Source: a bacterium (GTDB lineage: Bacteria; Myxococcota_A; Bradymonadia; UBA7976; UBA1532). Taken from it: a stretch of 64,000 nt of DNA. This document shows positions 57,600 to 64,000 of this stretch, in pieces. The stretch covers positions 39,839 to 103,838 of the forward strand of contig JAUHXC010000038.1 of assembly GCA_030427205.1 (NCBI GenBank), given 5' to 3'. A program made the position numbers and the translations under genes. The notes beneath the pieces are model-generated. The model was given only the letters and a program-made list of their open reading frames with translations, had not been told where the DNA came from and did not search any database. Each line of letters starts with the position of its first letter. Position 1 is the stretch's first letter.

Positions 57600-59027
57600 A
57601 TGAGAGACGCTCTACACCAATACGCGGGACGGCTCTCCGCCGCGCTCGCATTGCTCGTCAACCGAGCGATCCTCGTGTTCGTCGCCGGGCTCGCAGTGCT
57701 CGCGGCGGCCTGGTACGCCTGGAGTCCATGTGAAGGCAACCCCGCGTCGTGCGCGCCGCTCGACTGTGCCATCGACGTCGACCTCGACGGCCTGCCCGAC
57801 CGTGACGAGGTGGCCGGCGGCGTCGACGGCCGCGCGACCGATCCCATCTGGGATGACTCGGATGACGATGGGATGCTCGACGGCGAAGACCCGTGCCCGC
57901 TGCATGCCGACGCACCAGCGGATGGGCTGTGCGCCGATGGCCGACCCGTCCGCCCCCCCGCCGACGCCGACGCCGACGGCGTACGCGACGTGCTCGAAGG
58001 CCGAGGGATCTACGCCGGCACCCGCCCGGACGACGCCGACTCCGACGGCGACGGCCTGCTCGACGGCGAAGACCCCTGTCCCGGTCGTCGAAGCGGGCCT
58101 GATGCCATCGATCGGCCGCTGGTCGACGGATCATCCGAATACGGATCCGCAGAGCGCTGTGCGAGCGGCCGCCCGCTCGTAGCCGAATGGTACGCCCATA
58201 CATCGCTGGTCGAGAAGTACGTCTGCTGGGCGGGCAACATGGCATCGGGTCGCGTCCTGGGTGCCGATGGCATGCGGATCGTGCCGCGGGTGGGCGCAGC
58301 GCTGGGTCAGACGCTCATGCTCGTGCTCACCAGCCTGCTGCTCTCCGCCTGCGCCGCCGTGCTCCTCGTGGTGCTGCTGCACATCGGCCGCGGGCGGCGG
58401 GGGTGGAAGACGAGCATCTCGATGCTGCTCGCAGCGAGCTTCATCCCGATCGTGCTGGTCGGCTACCTGCTCGGCGCGGCCTTCAACAGCGCCGACTTCC
58501 AGGTCTTCCGGGTGCTCGACCCCGCGCTCGTGGAGCCCTGCTTCGGCGCCGAGCGACGCTTCTCGCTGCTCGGGCTGCTCGGCGACCCGCGATGCCTCGC
58601 AGACTACATGGCCCACCTGCTGATTCCGGCGACGGTGCTCGCCCTCGGCGACGGCAACCTGGGCTATCTGGTGCGCGACCTGTCGCGCAACCTCGACGAG
58701 GTCGATCGCTCGCGCTACGTCGACTACGCGCGGGTCCGCGGCGTCGGCGCGTGGTCGATCGTCTTCTGGTACCTGCTGCCCAACGTCGCCGTCCTGTCCC
58801 TCATCTTTTTGCGCCAGCGGACCATCTTTCTGCTGAGCGGCGCGGTCGTCGTCGAGCGCATGTTCACCCGCGACGGCCTCGGCCGGCTGCTCATCGACGC
58901 GCTGAGCGACTCCCATGACGTACCGCTCCTGCTCACGTGCGCGGTGGTCTTCTTCGGCGTCGCCATCGCCGTACAGCTCGCGGTGCGGCTCGCCGTGATC
59001 CTCATCGAGCGCAGGGCGGTGACATGA
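57600..59027 (+). CDS. DppB-type ABC permease with TSP3-like calcium-binding repeats in its periplasmic loop
   Basis: A 475-residue inner-membrane permease. After helix 1 (about 22-39) a periplasmic segment of roughly 165 residues carries four Asp-rich loops of TSP3/EF-hand type: DVDLDGLPDRDE (59-70), DDSDDDGMLDGEDPCP (85-100), DADADGVRDVLE (122-133), DADSDGDGLLDGEDPCP (145-161). The core (from about 225) has five further helices and the binding-protein-transporter EAA-like loop around DYARVRGVGAWSIVFWYLLPN, plus FLLSGAVVVERMF. The insert suggests Ca-dependent structure or docking of the binding protein. The DppC-like gene starts at the stop codon. Confidence 0.9.
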   Translation: MRDALHQYAGRLSAALALLVNRAILVFVAGLAVLAAAWYAWSPCEGNPASCAPLDCAIDVDLDGLPDRDEVAGGVDGRATDPIWDDSDDDGMLDGEDPCPLHADAPADGLCADGRPVRPPADADADGVRDVLEGRGIYAGTRPDDADSDGDGLLDGEDPCPGRRSGPDAIDRPLVDGSSEYGSAERCASGRPLVAEWYAHTSLVEKYVCWAGNMASGRVLGADGMRIVPRVGAALGQTLMLVLTSLLLSACAAVLLVVLLHIGRGRRGWKTSISMLLAASFIPIVLVGYLLGAAFNSADFQVFRVLDPALVEPCFGAERRFSLLGLLGDPRCLADYMAHLLIPATVLALGDGNLGYLVRDLSRNLDEVDRSRYVDYARVRGVGAWSIVFWYLLPNVAVLSLIFLRQRTIFLLSGAVVVERMFTRDGLGRLLIDALSDSHDVPLLLTCAVVFFGVAIAVQLAVRLAVILIERRAVT

Positions 59028-60205
59028 GCCGTCGAACCCCTTCGGTGACCCTCACCCCACGCCAGAGGCTCTCGCTGGGCATCGCGGCCACCGTCCTCGC
59101 GATCGGTGGCCTGCCATGGCTGTCCGGACCGATGACCCGGCTGCTCGCGCCCACGGACCAGGCGCCGTCCGCAGCAGCCAAGGCCCCGAGCCAGACGGCA
59201 CATGCCGGCGGGCAGACCACGGACGGGCGCAGGCCATCCGCCGCGGCGGGCCAGCCACCCGCCGACGCGTCGCCGACGCCGGGCGGGCACCCCGCGCAGC
59301 CAGGGGTACTCGACAACACCGCGTTGGGTCTGGGTGGAGCCGATGACTCGCCGGCCGAGCCACCGGACCATGACAGAGAGCCGCCGTCGCCGCTCGATGA
59401 CTCGGCGCTCTTCGGCGCGCCGGACACGCTGGACGGCGACCCCCTCGACGAGACCAATACCCACCGCGATCGGCCACCGGCCGACACGACAGCCGAAGCC
59501 GACGCGGCGGTCTCCAAGGAGCTGACGATCAGCCCCGCCACGCTGGTTCGCGCCGCGCTCGGCAGCCTCCTCGTGGGTGTGCTGACCGCCATCGTCGCGA
59601 CCCTCGTCGGCGCGTTGCTCGGGCTGATGAGCGGCTACCGCGGCGGGCTCGCCGAGCGGATCGCGGTGCGCTGGTTCGCCGACGGCCTCGACGCGCTGCC
59701 GCAGTTCGTCGTGCTCGTCACCGCCGTCGCGCTCTATCGAGATCTCGCCGGCACCGAAGGGGACGCCCTGCTCATCGCCGTCGGCGTGCTCATCGGGCTC
59801 GTCAACTCGACCCAGGTCCTGCTCGTCGTGCACCACCAGACCCGCCTCATCGCCGGGCGCAAGTACGTGATCGCCGCGCGCCTCATGGGATGGGGTGCGC
59901 TGCGGGTGGTGCGCCACAAGATCGTGCCGCACCTGCGCCACGAGCTGATCATCCCGTTCACCCAGCTGGTCATCTGGGGTGTCTTCGTCGAGACGGCGCT
60001 CAGCTACCTCGGCTTCGGCCCGTCGTCGACCGGCTCGACGCTCGGCGCGCAGCTGCACCGCATCGACCCCTTCGCCCGACCCGACGAGCTCGCGCCGGCC
60101 ATCGTGATGTGCCTGATGACCGTCGCGCTCGCAGCGGCCCTCAGATCGACGGGCGACGCCGTCGACGCGCTGTACGCCAAAGCCCCCGCGCAGGAGGCAT
60201 CATGA
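59024..60205 (+). CDS. DppC-type ABC permease with a long disordered periplasmic loop
   Basis: A 393-residue permease partner of the previous gene (overlap ATGA at 59024-59027). Helix 1 (about 17-38) is followed by about 125 residues of Pro/Ala/Asp/Gly-rich sequence. The normal permease core begins near 170 (TLVRAALGSLLVGVLTAIVATLVGALLG) with the EAA-type loop AARLMGWGALRVVRHKIVPHLRHELI. DppC proteins usually have a short loop here. The low-complexity loop is unlike its partner's Ca-binding loop but lies at the same topological site. Confidence 0.9.
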   Translation: MSRRTPSVTLTPRQRLSLGIAATVLAIGGLPWLSGPMTRLLAPTDQAPSAAAKAPSQTAHAGGQTTDGRRPSAAAGQPPADASPTPGGHPAQPGVLDNTALGLGGADDSPAEPPDHDREPPSPLDDSALFGAPDTLDGDPLDETNTHRDRPPADTTAEADAAVSKELTISPATLVRAALGSLLVGVLTAIVATLVGALLGLMSGYRGGLAERIAVRWFADGLDALPQFVVLVTAVALYRDLAGTEGDALLIAVGVLIGLVNSTQVLLVVHHQTRLIAGRKYVIAARLMGWGALRVVRHKIVPHLRHELIIPFTQLVIWGVFVETALSYLGFGPSSTGSTLGAQLHRIDPFARPDELAPAIVMCLMTVALAAALRSTGDAVDALYAKAPAQEAS

Positions 60206-61950
60206 CGACCGACGCCATCGTGAAGGTCGAAGGGCTCGGGGTTGCCTTCGACACCCCAGCGGGCCGCCGCACGGTTCTCTCGGGCCTCGACCTGACCATC
60301 CGGCGCGGCGAGTGCCTGGCGATCGTCGGACCCAACGGCGCCGGCAAGACGGTGCTGACCAACGCGCTGCTCGGCCGCTACAACGCCGCGCGGGGCGTGC
60401 ACCTCGCGGGGCGGATCGAGGTCTGTGGCGTCGACCTGCTGAGCCTCGACCCCCGGGCACTGCGCCGGCTGCGGGCCGAGCGCATGTCGGCCATCTTCCA
60501 GGACTTCTCCCACACCCTGAACCCGATCCGCTCGATCGGAGGCCAGCTGCGCCAGATGCAGCGGCTCGCCGGCGCCACCGACGCCGACCCCGGCGCGCGG
60601 CTCGCCGCCGTGAACTTCCCCGCCGAGAGCGTCGGCGACCGCCCGCACCAGCTCAGCCAGGGCATGAAGCAGCGCGCCCTCGTCGCGCTCGCCCTCGCCA
60701 ACCGACCCGACCTGGTCATCGCCGACGAGGTCACCTCGGCGCTGGACGTGATCAACCAGCAAGTGGTCTTCGAACTCATCACCGGCGAGCAGCGCAGCCG
60801 ACCCGACATGGCGATCGTCTTCGTCTGCCACGATACCCGCCTGGTGCGACAGTACGCCGACCGGGTCGTCGTCGTCTCCCATGGGCGCATCACCGACGAA
60901 GGCGACCCGTCGCGGGTCACCCCCGCGCTCGGTCTGCCCGCCGCGCGCGACGCCGCCGCGGCCCTCGACGAGGCGCCGGTCCTGCTCGACGCCCGCGCGG
61001 TCTCGAAGAGCTTCAAGGCGCCGTTCCGCCGGCCGCGGCGAGTGCTGCACAGCCTCGACCTGCGCATCCGGCATCGCGAGCACACCGCGATCATCGGCGC
61101 GAGCGGGTCGGGCAAGACCACCCTGGCCAACCTGCTCGCCGGCGTGCTGCCCATCGACGATCGCGAGACCGGCGCGGTGACCTTCGACGGCATCGACCTG
61201 CGCGGGCTGCATCGACCGGACCACGCGCTGCGCCACCGCATCCAGATGGTCTTCCAGGACCCCGACGCCGCGATCGGCTCCATCGACCCGCGGCTGACCG
61301 TCGAGCAGGTCATCCTCGAGCCGCGGCTCGCCCGCGAGCCCGACGCCCGCGAGGCCGGCCGACGCTGGGTCGCCGAGAAGCTCGCCGCGTTCGGCCTGCG
61401 CGACCTCGCCCAACGGCGGGCCGCGCACCTCAGCGGCGGCCAGCGCCAGCGCGTCGAGATCCTGCGGGCGTTCCATGGCCTGCGCACCGACTGCCCGACG
61501 CTGATGATCGCCGACGAGCCCACGAGCATGCTCGACCCGGCCTTCGTCGGCGAAGTCGTCGACATCTTCGTCGAGTTGGGCCGCGAGTACGACGTCACCT
61601 ACCTCTTCATCACCCACAGCCTCGAGCTCATGCGGGCGACCTGTCGCCGGGTCGCGGTGATGTTCGACGGCGAGTTCGTCGAGCAGGCGCCCGTCGACCG
61701 CCTGACCCTCGACCCGCTGCACCCCTACGCCCGGCTGCTGCTGCGCGCCGGCCGCGAGACCCGCCACCCCGGCGGAGACCCCGAGCTGCAGCGCTTCAGA
61801 CTGCCCGACGCGCCCGGCGGCTGCCCGGCGCGCAGCTGGTGCCGCCTGCGCAGCGACCTCTGCACGACCCGACGCCCCCGACTGCAACGCCACGGCGACC
61901 GCGACGTCGCCTGCCATCACCCGGCCGACCGCGCCACCCAGAGAGGATGA
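60202..61950 (+). CDS. Fused DppD-DppF-type ABC transporter ATPase
   Basis: A 582-residue protein holding two nucleotide-binding domains, which are separate proteins in most peptide importers. First domain: Walker A GPNGAGKT (43-50), signature LSQGMKQR (151-158), Walker B IADEVTS (173-179). Second domain: GASGSGKT (299-306), signature LSGGQRQR (410-417), IADEPTS near 437. The C-terminus has the Cys cluster (GCPARSWC, LC, ACHH) typical of Opp/Dpp ATPases. It starts at the DppC stop codon (ATGA at 60202-60205). Powers uptake by the two permeases. Confidence 0.93.
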   Translation: MTTDAIVKVEGLGVAFDTPAGRRTVLSGLDLTIRRGECLAIVGPNGAGKTVLTNALLGRYNAARGVHLAGRIEVCGVDLLSLDPRALRRLRAERMSAIFQDFSHTLNPIRSIGGQLRQMQRLAGATDADPGARLAAVNFPAESVGDRPHQLSQGMKQRALVALALANRPDLVIADEVTSALDVINQQVVFELITGEQRSRPDMAIVFVCHDTRLVRQYADRVVVVSHGRITDEGDPSRVTPALGLPAARDAAAALDEAPVLLDARAVSKSFKAPFRRPRRVLHSLDLRIRHREHTAIIGASGSGKTTLANLLAGVLPIDDRETGAVTFDGIDLRGLHRPDHALRHRIQMVFQDPDAAIGSIDPRLTVEQVILEPRLAREPDAREAGRRWVAEKLAAFGLRDLAQRRAAHLSGGQRQRVEILRAFHGLRTDCPTLMIADEPTSMLDPAFVGEVVDIFVELGREYDVTYLFITHSLELMRATCRRVAVMFDGEFVEQAPVDRLTLDPLHPYARLLLRAGRETRHPGGDPELQRFRLPDAPGGCPARSWCRLRSDLCTTRRPRLQRHGDRDVACHHPADRATQRG

Positions 61951-61952
61951 CC

Positions 61953-62336
61953 ATGACCCACCGCGCTTCACTCTTCGCGCTGCTCTGCGTATCCGCCAGC
62001 CTCGGCTGCGGCGGCGGTCAGGCCGGCCTCGGCGCCCAGATGCTGCCGTCCAGCTGCCAGCTGACCGAGAAGCCCGAGACGATCGACACCGCCACCAGCC
62101 GCCTGCGCTGCAAGATCGTGCGCTACCAGGCGCAGCAGCAGGAGGCGACCGTGATGTCCGACGACCGTGGCTACCAGACCAACGGCGTGCCGGCCTACTG
62201 GCTGCAGCAGGCGGACGCCGGCGTGATCATCAACCTGCAATTCCCCGAGACCGAGCGCCCGCCCGCCGAAGGCACGACGCTCGAGGTGATGGTCAACAAG
62301 CTCGTGGTGCGCACCGGCACCCTGCGCGGGAGCTGA
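61953..62336 (+). CDS. Small lipoprotein of unknown function
   Basis: A 127-residue lipoprotein with lipobox SLGC, then GGGQAGLGAQMLPSSCQL and a single beta-rich domain that ends VMVNKLVVRTGTLRGS. Two further Cys may pair. The ATG at 61953 follows GAGAGGATG, overlapping the ATPase stop region by spacing only 2 bp. It may sit on the outer membrane near the transporter; no family recognised. Confidence 0.82.
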   Translation: MTHRASLFALLCVSASLGCGGGQAGLGAQMLPSSCQLTEKPETIDTATSRLRCKIVRYQAQQQEATVMSDDRGYQTNGVPAYWLQQADAGVIINLQFPETERPPAEGTTLEVMVNKLVVRTGTLRGS

Positions 62337-62338
62337 AG

Positions 62339-64000
62339 ATGAGTCATTCGGATGAGATGTGGCGCCGAACCGGTCGGCGGCGGTTGGCTGATGCGCGCTT
62401 GCTGACACTGCTCGGGATGACATGGACCCTGGCATGGTGCGGAGCCGCCTCGGCTCAGCCTGTCCAGGACTGCAATCCGGTTCTTGATGGCAATCAATGC
62501 TCGGAGTTCGAACCAGATGGTACCGAAGACGGGATTTGCTCCTGCAACGCAGCCCAATACGAGCCGTGCAGAGGCATTGGGGCCGAGCAGGGACCGTGCA
62601 TCGACAACTGCCGGACAACACCCAACGCCGACCAGAGAGACGAAGATGGGGACGGCCAGGGGGATGCCTGCGATACCGATGATGACAACGACGGTCACGA
62701 CGATGCTGCCGACAACTGCCCGCTCGTTCCCAACGCGGAACAGATCGACACCGACGGCGACGGCTTCGGCGACGCGTGCGACCCCGACGACGACGGCGAC
62801 GGCGTCGATGACGTCGATGACAACTGTCCGATCGACATCAACCCTGGGCAGGCAGACGCCGAACCCGACGGCATCGGCGATGTCTGCGACGACGACGACG
62901 ACAACGACGACGTCGTCGAGACGAACGATCCCGAACGCCCGACGTGCCGAGGCGCTACAATCACGCCATGCCGGGACAACTGCCCCGGCCTGCCGAACCA
63001 GGACCAGCTCGATACGGACGGCGACGGCAGAGGCGATGCGTGCGACGATGATGATGACAACGATGGTCGGACCGATGACAACGACAACTGCCCGCGCAGC
63101 GTGAACCCGGCCGATCCTGATCAGACCGACACTGATCAGGACAGTATCGGAAATCTCTGCGACAGCGACGATGATAACGACGGTCTTGCCGACGCAGTTG
63201 ACAACTGCCCACTGAGCCCGGACCCCGATCAGACCGACACCGACGGCGACGGCGCAGGCAACGTCTGCGATGGGGACGACGACAACGACGGTCGGGCCGA
63301 TATCGCCGACAACTGCCCGCTCGACCCCGAGCCCGATCAGACCGATACCGACGGCGACGGCAGAGGCGACGGTTGTGATCCCGACGACGACAACGACGGT
63401 CTGCTCGACGCCGCCGACAACTGCCCGCGCAGTGTAGATCCGGCAGACCCGGATCAGACCGATACGGACGAGGACGGAGACGGGGACGTCTGCGATACCG
63501 ACGACGACGGTGACGGTGAAGCCGACTCCGACGACAACTGCCGGCTCGTACCCAACGAGGGACAGATCGACACCGACGAGAACGGCTTCGGCAACGCATG
63601 CGACCCCGACGACGACGGCGACGGCGTCGATGACTCCGACGACAACTGCCCGGTCGACATCAACCCAGGGCAGGAAGACGCCGAACCGGATGGCATCGGC
63701 GACGTCTGCGACGAAGACGATGACAACGACGACATCGTCGAGACGAACGAGCCCGAGCGCCCCACGTGCCGGGGCAATACGATCTCCCCGTGCCGGGACA
63801 ACTGCCCCGGCCTGCCGAACCGAGATCAGGTCGATGCCGACGGCGACGGGTTCGGCGACGCGTGCGACGACGACGACGACGACGACGGTAGCCTCGACGA
63901 GGTCGACAACTGCGCGCAGTTCAACCCCGACCAGCTGGACACCGACGGCGACGGCATCGGCGATATCTGCGACGACGACGACGACAACGACGGCCGGGTC
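62339..64000 (+). CDS. Secreted thrombospondin type 3 (TSP3) repeat protein, C-terminus beyond the window
   Basis: At least 554 residues. A signal peptide (about 1-41, cleavage after CGAASA), a Cys-containing N-terminal section and then at least twelve TSP3-like units of the form DTDGDGxGDxCDxDDDNDG followed by DNCPxxxNPDQ. Every unit has the Asp ladder for Ca(II) and one or two Cys. Such rods are outer-surface or matrix proteins whose shape depends on calcium. It starts 3 bp after the small lipoprotein stop and so belongs to the transporter operon. No stop is reached before base 64000. Confidence 0.93.
   Translation, partial: MSHSDEMWRRTGRRRLADARLLTLLGMTWTLAWCGAASAQPVQDCNPVLDGNQCSEFEPDGTEDGICSCNAAQYEPCRGIGAEQGPCIDNCRTTPNADQRDEDGDGQGDACDTDDDNDGHDDAADNCPLVPNAEQIDTDGDGFGDACDPDDDGDGVDDVDDNCPIDINPGQADAEPDGIGDVCDDDDDNDDVVETNDPERPTCRGATITPCRDNCPGLPNQDQLDTDGDGRGDACDDDDDNDGRTDDNDNCPRSVNPADPDQTDTDQDSIGNLCDSDDDNDGLADAVDNCPLSPDPDQTDTDGDGAGNVCDGDDDNDGRADIADNCPLDPEPDQTDTDGDGRGDGCDPDDDNDGLLDAADNCPRSVDPADPDQTDTDEDGDGDVCDTDDDGDGEADSDDNCRLVPNEGQIDTDENGFGNACDPDDDGDGVDDSDDNCPVDINPGQEDAEPDGIGDVCDEDDDNDDIVETNEPERPTCRGNTISPCRDNCPGLPNRDQVDADGDGFGDACDDDDDDDGSLDEVDNCAQFNPDQLDTDGDGIGDICDDDDDNDGRV
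62711..63832 (+). repeat. 822-bp long-period internal duplication in the TSP3 gene
   Basis: The block beginning DNCPLVPNAEQIDTD (62711) recurs in order 822 bp later as DNCRLVPNEGQIDTD (from 63533). It includes the non-TSP3 insert ETNDPERPTCRG/ETNEPERPTCRG and the following CRDNCPGLPN. The period (274 residues) is larger than one TSP3 unit, so a super-repeat was duplicated. Confidence 0.8.

Overview
This is about 64 kb of very GC-rich DNA (roughly 70 % G+C by eye) with dense genes and G/C at third codon positions. The gene content points to a predatory or social member of the Myxococcota (former Deltaproteobacteria). It includes many secreted lipoproteins with Asp/Ala/Pro-rich linkers, MopE-type Cys-Asp repeats joined to formylglycine-enzyme-like domains, a Ser/Thr kinase fused to an AAA/TPR module, an ECF sigma/anti-sigma pair facing a CHAT-TPR protease, and thrombospondin type 3 (TSP3) Ca-binding repeats. 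The order cannot be fixed from this window.

Layout. 1-5.9 kb (minus): the N-terminal part of a STAND ATPase, then a secreted pair made of a large unrecognised protein and a HEAT protein that resembles the N-terminal module of large lipid-transfer proteins. 6.2-9.2 kb: an MscS channel, an M50 membrane protease and an aldehyde dehydrogenase. 9.3-12.1 kb (minus): the most striking gene set, a 52-residue Pup-like modifier ending in Gly-Gly-Glu, a Pup-ligase/Dop-family enzyme with membrane helices inserted in its fold, a YhhN lysoplasmalogenase and a 77-residue protein. 12.2-22.5 kb: an SDR protein, two MopE/FGE-like lipoproteins, a Zn-type ArsR repressor with its His-rich target, a trypsin-PAN protein, and a Rieske oxygenase with reversed domain order. 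22.5-24.7 kb: a repeat-filled gene-poor stretch with frameshifted secreted-protein remnants, next to the tRNAs.

24.7-25.7 kb (minus): four tRNA-Leu genes. Upstream of them lie, in order, a sigma70-like promoter, a Leu-codon-rich leader peptide and a complete-looking attenuator, which suggests leucine-responsive control of tRNA-Leu synthesis. 25.7-49.8 kb: a GT87 glycosyltransferase, a kinase-AAA-TPR regulator, secreted esterase and lipoproteins, an ethanolamine-type permease, a DsbA-like oxidoreductase, an ankyrin protein, a subtilase, sigma/anti-sigma, and a CHAT protease. 50.3-64 kb (plus): one long, tightly packed operon of a TPR lipoprotein, a beta-propeller, a small secreted protein, an oligopeptide-type binding protein, two permeases, a double-ATPase, a small lipoprotein and a TSP3 protein that runs off the window. 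The first permease carries TSP3 repeats inside its periplasmic loop, linking the importer to the neighbouring Ca-binding secreted protein.

All assignments come from reading translations and motifs by eye; no database search was run.
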